Origin: Candidatus Sulfotelmatobacter sp.
GTDB lineage: Bacteria > Acidobacteriota > Terriglobia > Terriglobales > Acidobacteriaceae
DNA length: 64,000 nucleotides
Direction of reading: 5' to 3'
Assembly (NCBI GenBank): GCA_036500765.1
Contig: DASYBM010000004.1
Coordinates: forward strand, 1,550,001 to 1,614,000
The position numbers were made by a program, and so were the translations under genes. Of the stretch, positions 18,807 through 28,536 are shown piece by piece (the first letter of the stretch is position 1; each line of letters opens with the position of its first letter). Under the pieces are notes generated by a model, which was given only the letters and a program-made list of their open reading frames with translations, ran no database searches and was not told the DNA's origin.

Positions 18807-19916
18807 TCATTTCAGCGGCTGGCCATTGGCCGTCAACTGATTAAGCAGTGCTTGCCCCTGTTTCTTAACAGTTTCCGGGAGTTTGGCATACGACAATTCT
18901 TCGGCGGAATCTTGACCCGAGGAAAGTGCGAAGGCAATGAAGTCTTTGACTGTCTCCTGCTGGGCCACATCCGTGCGGTCTTTCGGTATGAGGATGAAAG
19001 TCAGCCCCGATATTGGATAAGCATCGGCGGCAGCCGTGGGCGGATCGACAATCGGCGTACGTACATCCTTCGCCAGGGCGTCGCTGGAAGCGGCGATTGC
19101 CGCGGCGGCGCTGGCAGACGACGGTTGCACAAAATGGCCAGCCTGGTTCTGAATGGAAGCGACCGGTGCGCCATCGTGCTTTGCGTAACTCAACTCTATA
19201 TAACCGATGGTTCCAGGCGTTTGCCTGACCATGGCTAGCAACGCTTTGCTTCCTTCTGTGCCCAAACCAATTGGCCAGCTCACCGACAATCCTTGTCCCA
19301 CCCTCCATTGCCAATAGTGATTAACTTTGGAAAGGTATGAAGTGAAAATGTTCGTCGTACCGCTGCCGTCGGAGCGATGTACAACAATGATCGCGCCTTT
19401 TGGTAATTTAACTCCCGGATTGTCTTTCGCAATCTCTGGATCCTCCCAATTGATGACGTTCCCCAGATAAATATCGCTCAAACTCTTGGCGCTGAGTTTG
19501 AGTGGAACGCTCAGACTGGAGAGGTTGTAAACGATGCAAACGGGCCCGGCACTGGCGGGAACCTGGATAATCGGGCGGCGCAGGTCCTTGATTTGATCGT
19601 CGCTCAAAGGTGCGTCACTAGCGCCAAAGCTGAGATACCCTTGCTTCATCTCTTCGATTCCGCCCCCGCTGCCAATTGGGCGATAATTGATCTCGACCTT
19701 AGGGTGAGTCTGATGGTAAGCAGCGGCCCACTTGTCCATGAGCGGGGCGATGAAAGTGCTTCCTGAGGCGCCCAGGACACTCGTCGGCGCATCGGCGGAC
19801 GCAGTGATCGTGTATTCAGAGTTAGGTTTCGACTCGCAGGCCAGTGAGAGCAACAGGCAGAGCGCTACCAGTGAGGCGAAGAAAACGACTGCGAGCGACG
19901 TCCGATTGCGCTTCAT
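18807..19916 (-). CDS. pstS: Phosphate-binding protein PstS (copy 1, distal)
   Basis: This 369-aa periplasmic phosphate receptor is likely a lipoprotein: the signal peptide ends with the lipobox LSLAC. Phosphate-binding segments typical of PstS are visible: LGASGSTFIAPLMDKW, INYRPIGSGGGIEEMKQG, FGASDAPLSDDQ and VVHRSDGSGTTNIFTSYLS. The ATG after ACAGGAGGC was chosen over a start 10 codons upstream. It lies 90 bp after pstB, at the end of the cluster, and differs clearly from the second PstS at the front. The two receptors may differ in affinity or timing (inference). Confidence 0.92.
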   Translation of the reverse strand: MKRNRTSLAVVFFASLVALCLLLSLACESKPNSEYTITASADAPTSVLGASGSTFIAPLMDKWAAAYHQTHPKVEINYRPIGSGGGIEEMKQGYLSFGASDAPLSDDQIKDLRRPIIQVPASAGPVCIVYNLSSLSVPLKLSAKSLSDIYLGNVINWEDPEIAKDNPGVKLPKGAIIVVHRSDGSGTTNIFTSYLSKVNHYWQWRVGQGLSVSWPIGLGTEGSKALLAMVRQTPGTIGYIELSYAKHDGAPVASIQNQAGHFVQPSSASAAAAIAASSDALAKDVRTPIVDPPTAAADAYPISGLTFILIPKDRTDVAQQETVKDFIAFALSSGQDSAEELSYAKLPETVKKQGQALLNQLTANGQPLK

Positions 19917-20006
19917 GGTCGATGCCTCCTGTACTTCGAAACACACTTCTGTAAGTTCACCGGCGTCATCCCAGGCCCGAGAACGTCAAAGATTTCGCTA
20001 TCTCGG

Positions 20007-20846
20007 TTAGCCGAACCGGCCGGTAATGTAGTCTTCGGTTTGTTTGCTCGCTGGGTTCTCAAAAATGACGTTGGACCGATTGAACTCGACCAACTTACCC
20101 ATAAGGAAAAAGCCGGTGAAATCTCCGACTCGTGCCGCTTGCTGCATGTTGTGGGTCACAATCACCATGGCGCAGCTGTCTTTGAGGCTGAAGATCAACT
20201 CTTCGATCTTTGCGGTGGAAATCGGATCCAGTGCCGAACAAGGCTCGTCGAGCAGCAGGATTTCAGGATTGAGGGCCAAGGCTCTCGCGATGCAGAGACG
20301 CTGTTGCTGTCCACCCGAGAGGGCCATAGCCGAACGACGAAGCTTATCTTTGACTTCGTCCCAAAGAGCAGCTCGTTTCAGGCTATGTTCCACGAGGTCG
20401 GGGATGGATGCGCGCGAAAACTCGCCTGAGATCCTGGCGCCGTAGGCGACATTATCAAAAATGCTCTTTGGGAAAGGATTTGGACTTTGAAAGACCATAC
20501 CCACGCGCCGCCGCAGGATCGAGGCCTCAAGCGAAAGCAGATCCTCGCCGCGAAGCAAGATCTCCCCCGTCAGACGCGCGTTCGGCACGACCTCATACAT
20601 GCGATTTAGGGTCCGCAGAAACGTTGATTTGCCGCATCCCGAGGGCCCGATTAGTGCAGTAACAACCTTATCTGCGATGACAATCGAGATGTCGTGCAGG
20701 GCCTGATGAGCCCCATAGTAAAAGTTCAAATTGTTAACAGAGAACGGCGGCTGCAAAGCCGACTTTCCCCCATCGAAAGTTAGAGTGGGGCCTCCGCCCG
20801 CTTCATTCATGTCTGGGAACCTTGTAAGCGCGTTCATCGCTGACAC
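20007..20846 (-). CDS. pstB: Phosphate ABC transporter ATPase PstB
   Basis: This 279-aa ATPase powers high-affinity phosphate uptake with PstC and PstA. Walker A is GPSGCGKST, the signature is [15 protein letters not shown], Walker B is [11 protein letters not shown], and the switch His is in VTHNMQQA. The usual PstB ending ...[17 protein letters not shown] is present. The N-terminal 30 residues before VNNLNFYYG are longer than in most members. GTG is used as start here; ATG three codons downstream is equally possible. pstA lies 83 bp upstream. Confidence 0.95.
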   Translation of the reverse strand: MSAMNALTRFPDMNEAGGGPTLTFDGGKSALQPPFSVNNLNFYYGAHQALHDISIVIADKVVTALIGPSGCGKSTFLRTLNRMYEVVPNARLTGEILLRGEDLLSLEASILRRRVGMVFQSPNPFPKSIFDNVAYGARISGEFSRASIPDLVEHSLKRAALWDEVKDKLRRSAMALSGGQQQRLCIARALALNPEILLLDEPCSALDPISTAKIEELIFSLKDSCAMVIVTHNMQQAARVGDFTGFFLMGKLVEFNRSNVIFENPASKQTEDYITGRFG

Positions 20847-20929
20847 GTCAAAACCTATCCCTTTGCATCGTAAGAAAAATCAAAAATCGTATGCATCACC
20901 TTATCCAGAACGCCAGTTCTCCGACATCT

Positions 20930-21808
20930 TTAAGTGGCCGCATAACGGTCTCGTGTGGTTATGCGCAATAGCAGACTCCCAATGGCGACGCCAAGAACCA
21001 GCAGCAAGGCAGCTCCATACGCCTGCTGGTGCCAAACGTCGTACGGTCCGCGCGCATACTTCAGAATCCTCAGCGTGATTTCGTCAATCGGCCTAAAAAG
21101 GCCCGAAGGATAATATTCATTGCCGAGCGCGGTCAAGATCAGCGGCGCCGTCTCTCCCGCAACCCGAGCAACCGCTAATACGCCGCCGGTGATAACTCCA
21201 GCTCGTGCCGCCGGCAGCACTAAATCGAAGGTAACCCGCCATTTCGGTGCTCCAAGGGCGAGCCCGCCTTCACGAACGCTGTTGGGAACCAACCGCAAAA
21301 CATCTTCCGTAGTTCGTGCCATGATGGGGATCATGATGATCCCTAGCGCCAACCCTCCGGCCACCGCCGAAAACGTGTTGGTTGGTTTGACCAGAATGAA
21401 ATAAACGAAAATTCCGACGACGATCGACGGCACACCAATGAATGTGTTGATTGCCGTACGAGTGATTCGGGCGAATGGCGTGTCGCCAGCAATTTCCGAG
21501 AGGTATATGCCGACACCGACACCAAGAGGCACGCCGATGATCATTGAGATTGCAACCAGAATTCCAGTCCCTAATAAGGAAGGTGCGATGCCGCCGCCTG
21601 GCTCCCCAACAGCGGCGGGCTCTTTTACGAGAAAGTTCCAGTTAATTGCGCCAATGCCATTGAATACCAAATACCCGAGGATCGAAAATAATGCTCCCAG
21701 GCACAGCAAGGTTGCAAGGCCCGTAAACGCAAAGCCCAGAGTTCCGCGCCATCGTCGCCAATTGCTCTCGGTGTGTCCCAAGAATGAGGCCTTATACTTT
21801 GAATCCAT
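20930..21808 (-). CDS. pstA: Phosphate ABC transporter permease PstA
   Basis: This 292-aa inner-membrane permease has six predicted membrane helices. The transporter coupling loop is SVREGGLALGAPKWRVTFDLVLPAA. TFIGVPSIVVGIFVYFILV and IPIMARTTEDVLRLVP are characteristic of PstA. The start was placed at ATG (MDSKYKASFLG), which overlaps the end of pstC by 17 nt; a start 17 codons earlier lies deeper inside pstC. It pairs with PstC to form the channel. Confidence 0.93.
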   Translation of the reverse strand: MDSKYKASFLGHTESNWRRWRGTLGFAFTGLATLLCLGALFSILGYLVFNGIGAINWNFLVKEPAAVGEPGGGIAPSLLGTGILVAISMIIGVPLGVGVGIYLSEIAGDTPFARITRTAINTFIGVPSIVVGIFVYFILVKPTNTFSAVAGGLALGIIMIPIMARTTEDVLRLVPNSVREGGLALGAPKWRVTFDLVLPAARAGVITGGVLAVARVAGETAPLILTALGNEYYPSGLFRPIDEITLRILKYARGPYDVWHQQAYGAALLLVLGVAIGSLLLRITTRDRYAAT

Positions 21809-22766
21809 GGAGCCCTGACAACCTCCGCACAATGAAATACGCCAAGATGTTGACGACAACCGTGATCACAAGCAGGATCAAACCGCAGTAGATGAGTGCG
21901 GATAGATACATATCCGAGCTAACTTCATTGAATTCGTTGGCAATAACGCTCGCCAGGGTGTAGCCCTGATCCATTACGGTTCTCGGAAGGCTGAACCCAC
22001 CCCCGATCGTCATCGCGACCGCGATGGTTTCGCCCAGCGCGCGGCCCAGCGATAAAACGAATGCCCCGACAATTCCGTTTTTTGCATACGGGACAGTGAT
22101 TCTCCAAACCACATCCCAGTGACTCACGCCAAGCGCGTACCCACCCTCTTTAATGCCTCTGGGAACGAGGATGAGAGCTTCCCTGGCGAGGGTCACAATT
22201 AGCGGTAGAAGCATGATTGCCAGAATGAGTATGGCGCTTAGATACCCGACTCCATACGGTGCACCGTTGAAGATCGAAAGTCGTGTTCCAAGATGCTCCA
22301 TAAGCCAAATTTCGACCGTACTTTGCAGCAATGGAGCCAAAACGAGCAGACCGAATAGACCGTAAACCACGCTTGGAATGAACGCGAGTAATTCGATGAG
22401 GTACGTAACAGGTCCCTGCGACCACCGTGGCAGAAGCTCGGTGATGCAGACTGCGGTCATCAGACCTACCCCTCCCGCCAGGATCATCGCTCCAAGCGCC
22501 ACCAGGATCGTGCCAACGATAAACGGTAGCGCTCCAAAGGATAGATGCACCGGGTCCCAGCCGGTGCGGACCATGAAGCCCGGACCAAAACGCTTCATCG
22601 CCGGCCAGGCTCCCGTGATCACGACGACGACGACGCCAGTGAAGATCGCAAGCACCACACCCACCACACTCTTTACTACGGCGTGGTATATGCGATCTCC
22701 GCGACCCGCCCGCCGGGCTTTTTCCTTTGGTTGCATCACTAGACGGTCAGCTACGGCAGTCGCCAT
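21792..22766 (-). CDS. pstC: Phosphate ABC transporter permease PstC
   Basis: This 324-aa inner-membrane permease is the partner of PstA. It has a short basic N-terminus, about six membrane helices, the PstC phrase ELLAFIPSVVYGLFGLLVLAP, and the coupling loop GIKEGGYALGVSHWDVVWRITVPYA. The ATG is preceded by AGGAGA at 3-nt spacing, better than the upstream in-frame ATG. It lies 63 bp after the front pstS gene and overlaps pstA, so the genes are co-transcribed. No phoU gene follows. Confidence 0.94.
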   Translation of the reverse strand: MATAVADRLVMQPKEKARRAGRGDRIYHAVVKSVVGVVLAIFTGVVVVVITGAWPAMKRFGPGFMVRTGWDPVHLSFGALPFIVGTILVALGAMILAGGVGLMTAVCITELLPRWSQGPVTYLIELLAFIPSVVYGLFGLLVLAPLLQSTVEIWLMEHLGTRLSIFNGAPYGVGYLSAILILAIMLLPLIVTLAREALILVPRGIKEGGYALGVSHWDVVWRITVPYAKNGIVGAFVLSLGRALGETIAVAMTIGGGFSLPRTVMDQGYTLASVIANEFNEVSSDMYLSALIYCGLILLVITVVVNILAYFIVRRLSGLHGFKV

Positions 22767-22829
22767 ACGTCTCCTGGATTCCCTCTCCGAGTCGTCTGAG
22801 AAGTGAGAACGGGGAAAAGTGTACAATTC

Positions 22830-23891
22830 CTACTTTTGCAAACAGGGTTTTCCACCACAAGTAATGGAATGAAGAGCGGCCTGCGATTTCTGGACCAGGT
22901 TCTTCGCCAGCACCGCATAGTCCAGTTCATTGGCGTACTTTTGGCCGTCAGTGATGGCCCACTCCACGAAATCGACGACAAGCTTACCCTGGTTCGCATC
23001 CTGTTGGTTCTTGTAAAGGAGAACCCATGTCGATCCCGCGATCGGATACGCTTGCGGGCCCGGTTGGTCGGTGATCGAAAAGCGCAAGTCCGCAGGGATT
23101 TCTTTTAGTGAATCAGCGGCGTTCGTTACATTTTTGGGATCTGGATCAATGTAGTTCCCGGCTTGGTTCTTGACCAGGCCGTAGGAAATCTTGTTCTGCC
23201 GCGCGTAGGCGAGTTCGATATAGCCAACTCCGCCTTGAGTATTCCTCACTTGGTTTGCCACACCCTCATTTCCTTGTCCACCGATGCCGACTGGCCATTG
23301 CACGGATGTTCCATGGCCCACCTTCGACTTCCACTTCCCACTGACCTTGGTCAAGTAGTCCGTAAAAATATCCGTTGTCCCAGAACCATCTGAGCGGTGA
23401 ACCACCAACACCGGTTTCGCCGGCAAAGATACTCCCGGATTATCGGCGGCGATCTTCGGATCGTTCCACAACTTGATCTCGCCAAGGTATATTCCGGCGA
23501 TGCTATCGGGACTGAACCGCAGTTGCTTCGACACTCCAGCCACGTTGTAGGCGATCACAACGGCACCCTGTGTGACCGGAATATGAACCACGTTCGCCGT
23601 GCCACCAGCTTGCGCAAGCTGCTCATCGGTCAGGGGAGCATCGCTCGCCCCGAAGGCAACCGTTTTTGCCAAAAACTGCTGACGACCGCCGCCCGATCCG
23701 ATGGATTGGTAGTTGATTTCGACATTGGGGTGAAGCGTGTGATACTCCTTAGACCACTTTGACATCAGCGGGTTGACGAACGTGGAACCCGCACCGGTCA
23801 GAGCACCAGACTGGGCGAAAATACCCAGAGAAGCAAACAAGATCAGGGTGAAGACTGCAACGGCTGAACCACAACGACTAAAAAGTCTCAT
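22830..23891 (-). CDS. pstS: Phosphate-binding protein PstS (copy 2, proximal)
   Basis: This 353-aa periplasmic phosphate receptor has a normal signal peptide (LILFASLGIFAQ) and no lipobox, unlike copy 1. Phosphate-site segments are GAGSTFVNPLMSKW, INYQSIGSGGGRQQFLAK, FGASDAPLTDEQ and VVHRSDGSGTTDIFTDYL. The C-terminus has two Cys (CGGKPC) that may form a disulfide. The ATG follows AAGGAGA. It is the first gene of the pst operon and sits about 95 bp behind a predicted Pho box, so it is very likely induced by phosphate starvation. Confidence 0.94.
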   Translation of the reverse strand: MRLFSRCGSAVAVFTLILFASLGIFAQSGALTGAGSTFVNPLMSKWSKEYHTLHPNVEINYQSIGSGGGRQQFLAKTVAFGASDAPLTDEQLAQAGGTANVVHIPVTQGAVVIAYNVAGVSKQLRFSPDSIAGIYLGEIKLWNDPKIAADNPGVSLPAKPVLVVHRSDGSGTTDIFTDYLTKVSGKWKSKVGHGTSVQWPVGIGGQGNEGVANQVRNTQGGVGYIELAYARQNKISYGLVKNQAGNYIDPDPKNVTNAADSLKEIPADLRFSITDQPGPQAYPIAGSTWVLLYKNQQDANQGKLVVDFVEWAITDGQKYANELDYAVLAKNLVQKSQAALHSITCGGKPCLQK

Positions 23892-23971
23892 TTTTGATTT
23901 TCTCCTTGGCGACCACCGGCTTACCACTTGCAATCCCCTGTGGAGTTTGGACTACTTGAGATGAAGCAGTA

Positions 23972-24003
23972 ATCCTATACGTCTATTGTTACAACTGTGT
24001 TAA
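23972..24003 (-). promoter_or_regulatory. Predicted Pho box and promoter of the pst operon
   Basis: Read on the minus strand, TTAAC is followed 11 bp later by GTAAC. After a further 10 nt comes TAGGAT, a plausible -10. The 11-bp period and the 10-nt gap match the PhoB arrangement at E. coli phoA. Its position before pstS anchors the interpretation of similar sites elsewhere in the window. Confidence 0.72.
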
Positions 24004-24176
24004 ACACGTCGCGGGGTAGTGTCTGAAATGTGCGTTTACCTTGCGGCGGGATCCTTGGTATGCGTCGGCACCAGGACCCAGGAAAGCTGGAAAATAGGTA
24101 GGGCATTCTTGCCCTCAGCGTTGCTGATCGAAACCCGGAAATCGCCTGGAACCCGATCGCAATCCGACACCTTCCA

Positions 24177-26981
24177 TTATTGTTCCGCAACAATCACCGA
24201 AGGATGCAGGTTCAACGGCGATTCGTCGATGTAGAAGACGACGTTGCCATTGGTCACTGATGCCGTCTCGCTGCCGAACGAGCCCGTGCCGTCCGCGTTT
24301 ACCGTATATGAAGAACTCGAGAAAGTTTCCTCAGGCAACAAGATCAGGCAGTCGCTCTGCAAGCAGTAACTGCCGTTGGCATAGCTCGTATTTTGACTTC
24401 TGCTGACAAGGTTGTTGGTGTCGCTGGACAAGCTGCCGTCGATATTCGTCGTTGCGGCATCCAGACTCTCTGCGTTGCCGTAGAGATAGTCTCCGGCAAT
24501 GAATTGCTTGCCAAACGGGGGAGGCGGGGCGATTGTGGGGGTTTGGAACTCCAGGATACCGTCCTGGGCAGTACCGTCGATACCCACGAGAAATCCGGTG
24601 ACGCAACTCGCCGGCGTACTACAGTTGGCGCGCGTCAGAGTGGAGGGCGGCCCAGTCAGGTAAGCGACGAATGGATGCGGTCCCAGGGTCTGGTTAATCG
24701 TAGGGGCCGAGAATGTGGTCCGCCCGGTATTGCTATCCATTGAATAAACACCTGACAGGCTCGTTGTCCCGAGCGTTGCAGCCTGGTCTTGATAAGCGGT
24801 ACCGGTCAAACTGCCGAAACCGTCGAAGTTTAAGACGCCAACGCTGACATCCGGACCGCTTGGGCCCAGCCCCCCGATGTGGAACATGTGACTGTTCTGT
24901 AGGGTTGCGAAATTGAAGGGGCCAGATGCCTTAATAGCTTCTCCGGAGACAATGGGATGGCTCGAGCTCAAGGGATCGGTCGTGATCGCGATGGCCTCGC
25001 CGCTGCTGACCATATACAAGGCAAGGTCCAGAGTCGTCGGGCCAAGTGTCAGGGTCGCGGTTCCTCTCCCATTTGCGCCGATATTGTAAGTCCCGCTGCC
25101 ACCAGTCAGGTTAGAGCTGAGAGTGCCTGCATCGTCGATGTCGGCGGCCGCTGAACTCAAGTTGCCGGAACTCGCCTGGGTCGAGCCCGCCAGGGCGTAG
25201 TGACCACCGCTGGAGTCCTGACCAGCGAGTCCGAAGGCGTAAAGCCCGCTGAATCCGCTGTTCGAAAAACTGGAGGAGTCTTGCAACCTTAGAATTCCTG
25301 CCCCCCGAGTGCCCGTGCCCGTAATGTCGTCGAACTCAATGATTCGTCCCGTCGAATAAGTGCCGGCGGCGACGTTCTGCCCCTGGCCGTTCAGCATCAT
25401 CCCGCACGCGTTATCGTGCGTCGTAATTGCGCCGCCTTCTGTATAACTGTTGGAACATCCCCCTAGACTAAAAGCAAATGTGGTTGAGGTTCCTCCCGAA
25501 TTTGCCAGCGTCATGCAGCCCCGATTGTAAACAGCAGACGGACCGCCCAACGCTGAGACTCTGAGAGATCCGCCAAGCGAGTAGGAACTTCCTGCCGAAA
25601 GGATCGTCAGACTCTGAGAACCGGCGCTTCGCGTAATGTCCTCAGCTCCTCCCGTAATGCCTCCGTTGCCGTCGGTGACTACGCTGCCCGCAATCGCGAC
25701 GGGACCGTTCGCATCAAAGCCACGGACTAAGAACGCAAACGATCCTTGCAGGTACGCGTTCGCCGGGACCGAACCGGCTCCGGTCGTCCCGCCGTTGAGT
25801 GTGCTTGGTTGGATGTCCGGCGCTGAAGGGCAAGAAGTCTGTAGCGGGTAAACCGTCGAAGTGAGATTGGGAAGCGCCACCGCCGGGTAGGGTTGCTGGC
25901 TGTCGCTGATCTGCAACTGCACCGTGAAAGGTCCGCCAGTGTTCTGTTCAGTTCCGAGATTACTGGCCAGTGGCGTTCCCCAGACAAAACCAACGCTCGA
26001 GCTCGCGGGAGGAGCGCTACTCGTACAACCGGAAGGCACATTGCTGGTGGAACTACTCAGGCAAAGTCCGGCGGGAAAGTCAGGAACTCCGCCGGGCGTT
26101 GAATTGTATGCCCAGGTATAGGGCGTTAGACCTCCGGATACAGAAATGGCGGTCGGAGGATACGGAACGCCAACGTTTGTGGACGTATTCACGTACGAGT
26201 CAGGGTAGCTTGGTACCTGGACCTTCAGAGCAGGTGGGATCACTACGAACGCGATTGGCTCGCTGGCAGTAGCTCCAGTCGCGTCTGTGATCTGTAGAGT
26301 GGCCACTGAGCAGCCGGACGAGGCTGGAGTGCCCTGAATATTCACCGTAGAACCGTCGGCAGAAGGTAAGAGGGTGAGCCCACTGGGCAGTAAGCCAGAA
26401 GCCAGGGACCAGGTAAACGGGGCCACGCCGAACGGAGCATGGCTCTGACTGCCACCGTCGTTAATGGTGAACAGTGCGAAGACACCAGCCTGGAAAAGCG
26501 GAGCAATTTGAATCGAAGTTGGCAGAATAATCGTCCCCGACGGAGGGCAAACCGTAGCGACGTTACTGGCCACAACTATGCAAGGCTGAGCCTGCGTAAT
26601 GGTTACAACAATGGATACAGATTGGGTGGAGTCTGCCGTAGATGTCGCCACCACCGTTGCTTGTAGTGGCGGGGGAGGCGCGCTGCCACCACAGAAAGGT
26701 GGATTCACCGTCGGCGCCACGTACGTTACTGAAGTTGGGGTTTGGTTGGTTAGCTGACCGATAGGTTTCCCAAACCCGCTGCCGTTTTGCCACGTCCATG
26801 TAACCGGCTCATTGACTGTAAGGCTGACGCTCTGAGCGGATTCGATCGTCGGACCCGTCAAGGGAGCGGTGAACTGCAAGCCGCTACTGCTGGTCTTCGA
26901 ACCGCTGCTGCTGCAACCTGCAGTCAGCAGGCAGAGTACTATGCAGGAGAACAGTAACCTGGAATCGGCACCTTTGCGCAC
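24177..26981 (-). CDS. Large secreted lipoprotein with Ig-like/cadherin-like repeats
   Basis: This protein of about 934 aa has a lipobox signal (LLFSCIVLCLLTAGCSSSG), so it is membrane-anchored outside the cytoplasm. The N-terminal half has several Ig-like or putative-Ig (He_PIG type) segments, for example PFTWSLASGLLPSGLTLLPSADG and GTPASSGCSVATLQITDATG. The C-terminal half has repeated beta-rich units with YNIGANGRGTATLTLG and YTVNADGTGSFGS. Such proteins are common in Acidobacteriota and their role is unknown; adhesion is a guess. GTG was chosen as start because AAGGA lies 5 nt before it. It lies 160 bp downstream of the alpha/beta hydrolase gene. Confidence 0.7.
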   Translation of the reverse strand: MRKGADSRLLFSCIVLCLLTAGCSSSGSKTSSSGLQFTAPLTGPTIESAQSVSLTVNEPVTWTWQNGSGFGKPIGQLTNQTPTSVTYVAPTVNPPFCGGSAPPPPLQATVVATSTADSTQSVSIVVTITQAQPCIVVASNVATVCPPSGTIILPTSIQIAPLFQAGVFALFTINDGGSQSHAPFGVAPFTWSLASGLLPSGLTLLPSADGSTVNIQGTPASSGCSVATLQITDATGATASEPIAFVVIPPALKVQVPSYPDSYVNTSTNVGVPYPPTAISVSGGLTPYTWAYNSTPGGVPDFPAGLCLSSSTSNVPSGCTSSAPPASSSVGFVWGTPLASNLGTEQNTGGPFTVQLQISDSQQPYPAVALPNLTSTVYPLQTSCPSAPDIQPSTLNGGTTGAGSVPANAYLQGSFAFLVRGFDANGPVAIAGSVVTDGNGGITGGAEDITRSAGSQSLTILSAGSSYSLGGSLRVSALGGPSAVYNRGCMTLANSGGTSTTFAFSLGGCSNSYTEGGAITTHDNACGMMLNGQGQNVAAGTYSTGRIIEFDDITGTGTRGAGILRLQDSSSFSNSGFSGLYAFGLAGQDSSGGHYALAGSTQASSGNLSSAAADIDDAGTLSSNLTGGSGTYNIGANGRGTATLTLGPTTLDLALYMVSSGEAIAITTDPLSSSHPIVSGEAIKASGPFNFATLQNSHMFHIGGLGPSGPDVSVGVLNFDGFGSLTGTAYQDQAATLGTTSLSGVYSMDSNTGRTTFSAPTINQTLGPHPFVAYLTGPPSTLTRANCSTPASCVTGFLVGIDGTAQDGILEFQTPTIAPPPPFGKQFIAGDYLYGNAESLDAATTNIDGSLSSDTNNLVSRSQNTSYANGSYCLQSDCLILLPEETFSSSSYTVNADGTGSFGSETASVTNGNVVFYIDESPLNLHPSVIVAEQ

Positions 26982-27142
26982 ACAAATCCTTCTGGAGAAC
27001 AAGGCTCCTGGGCCCCACACACTTTGCCGGAGCCCATCTATGTAGATTTCTAATCGCTAAGAGCTAACAAAATTGAATCGCTGATTCCTGCATGCACTTC
27101 TCATCGGCGCATGCAGAATCCCGGCTCAAAAAATCTACTGCT

Positions 27143-28357
27143 TCAGGGGTGTACAGTCGAACTCGGGTCGGAACCAGTTTCCACCGCAATGGATTTCTTC
27201 GCATCGTTGCCCTCGGCCGGCTTGCCCGAATCCTGCACCTTTTCCTTGATCCACCAAAACAGCGCGCCGCCGCCCTCCCGGCTCGACAGTTCGCCCAGTC
27301 CTTCGAACCGGGACAGTTCCGCCTGCTTGGGCAGCGCCGCCTTAATTGCGTCTTTGGTCTCCATCGGTACCGCGAGGTAGTGTTGTACCTGCTGCACACG
27401 AATCGGCACCTTCAAAGTGGGAAGCCATTTCACCGGATCCAGCGGCGCCACTTTCTTCAGAAATTCCGGTTTGCTGTAGTCCTCCCGCTTGGGATCGGCG
27501 GACACGATTGGGGATTGAACCAGAAAGTCCGGCCAGTCTCCCCAAGGTTCGAGGGTATCGATGACCTTGATGCGCGAGTCCGCGGCTGCCGACAGGATGG
27601 CAATGGCGCCGCCCGAGCCCTGCCCGAACATTCCCACTCGCGTCATGTCCAGATCGCCCCGCGATTCGAGGTAGTCGAGAATGAACTTAACATCATGGAC
27701 CGTGCTTCCCAGCGACTCCTGCAATTCGCTCACGAACCACTGCTTCAGAGGCCGATCCCGGAAGCGATCCGTGCTCAGAGCCGATAGGAATCCCACGGCG
27801 GCAAATCCCCCGCTGGTCACGCGCTCACACCAGACTTTACTGCGAAACTTTTCGGGATCTTCAATGTAGTCGTAAAGGTAAAGAACCACGGGCGGCTTTT
27901 TCACGCCTTTTGGTTGCACGATCCACAAGTCAACGGGATCGCCTGGCCGCCACTGTAAGCGCACCAGCGTGCGGGTAAATTTGGTCTCGTCGGCAACCTC
28001 ACCCACCAAGGGTGGCTGCACCACCAGATTGCTCGTCGTCACCTGTAGGGAACTCCAGTCTTCCTGAATCGTCTCATAGAGCGGCTTGCCGCTGGGATCG
28101 AGGTGCGGTTCCTGTTTCAACTCAGGCATGACCGGAGTTGCCTCCGGCTTCGACTGCCCGGCGGGCGCCGGAGCATCAGTCTTTGGGGTCGACGGCGCAG
28201 ATGGAGGTGCAGAGGTTGCCGCGCCTGGAGCGCCTGCGAGAGAAGTGGAATCGGGCTTCGTCGCCGGACTCTGCTGCGCAAAAGCGGCGGCCACGGCTGC
28301 GAGGAGGAACAAGGCGATACAACGAAGAATAAGCGTTATCAAAGATTTCAACTGCAT
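27143..28357 (-). CDS. Secreted alpha/beta-hydrolase-fold protein
   Basis: This 404-aa protein has a signal peptide (CIALFLLAAVAAAFAQ), a Pro/Ala-rich linker (residues about 30-75), and an alpha/beta-hydrolase-like domain. VVLYLYDYIEDPEKF is an early strand, RVGMFGQGSGGAIAILSAA the nucleophile elbow, and VIDTLEPWGDWPDF the next strand. The elbow reads G-Q-G-S-G-G, so the usual nucleophile position (residue 247) is Gly, with Ser at 248; catalysis may be shifted or lost. It lies downstream of the 762-aa secreted protein gene, with a strong hairpin between. Confidence 0.65.
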   Translation of the reverse strand: MQLKSLITLILRCIALFLLAAVAAAFAQQSPATKPDSTSLAGAPGAATSAPPSAPSTPKTDAPAPAGQSKPEATPVMPELKQEPHLDPSGKPLYETIQEDWSSLQVTTSNLVVQPPLVGEVADETKFTRTLVRLQWRPGDPVDLWIVQPKGVKKPPVVLYLYDYIEDPEKFRSKVWCERVTSGGFAAVGFLSALSTDRFRDRPLKQWFVSELQESLGSTVHDVKFILDYLESRGDLDMTRVGMFGQGSGGAIAILSAAADSRIKVIDTLEPWGDWPDFLVQSPIVSADPKREDYSKPEFLKKVAPLDPVKWLPTLKVPIRVQQVQHYLAVPMETKDAIKAALPKQAELSRFEGLGELSSREGGGALFWWIKEKVQDSGKPAEGNDAKKSIAVETGSDPSSTVHP

Positions 28358-28469
28358 GGAACTCCTTTTTGCTTGGCCGAAAGAACTGAAAGTTTGAACG
28401 GATATGTACCGAAATGCAAGCCTGTTTCAACAAAAATTGCCATTGCCTTAAAAACAAGATCGCCGGAGG

Positions 28470-28498
28470 AAGGAGGCGGGCAACTGGCCCGCCTCCTT
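28470..28498 (-). terminator. GC-rich hairpin after the 762-aa secreted protein gene
   Basis: A perfect 12-bp stem (AGGAGGCGGGC against GCCCGCCTCCT, plus one A-T pair) encloses a 5-nt loop. It sits about 40 bp beyond the stop of the 762-aa gene. There is no clear T-tract in the minus-strand direction, so it may be an mRNA-stabilising or partial terminator. Confidence 0.5.
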
Positions 28499-28536
28499 AT
28501 CTCCAGCGCAATACATACTGTACTCAGGCATTCCGA

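Noticed and set aside
18633-19238. 201-aa plus-strand open frame over the end of pstS copy 1
   Set aside because: It overlaps a conserved PstS on the other strand and has no family signs.
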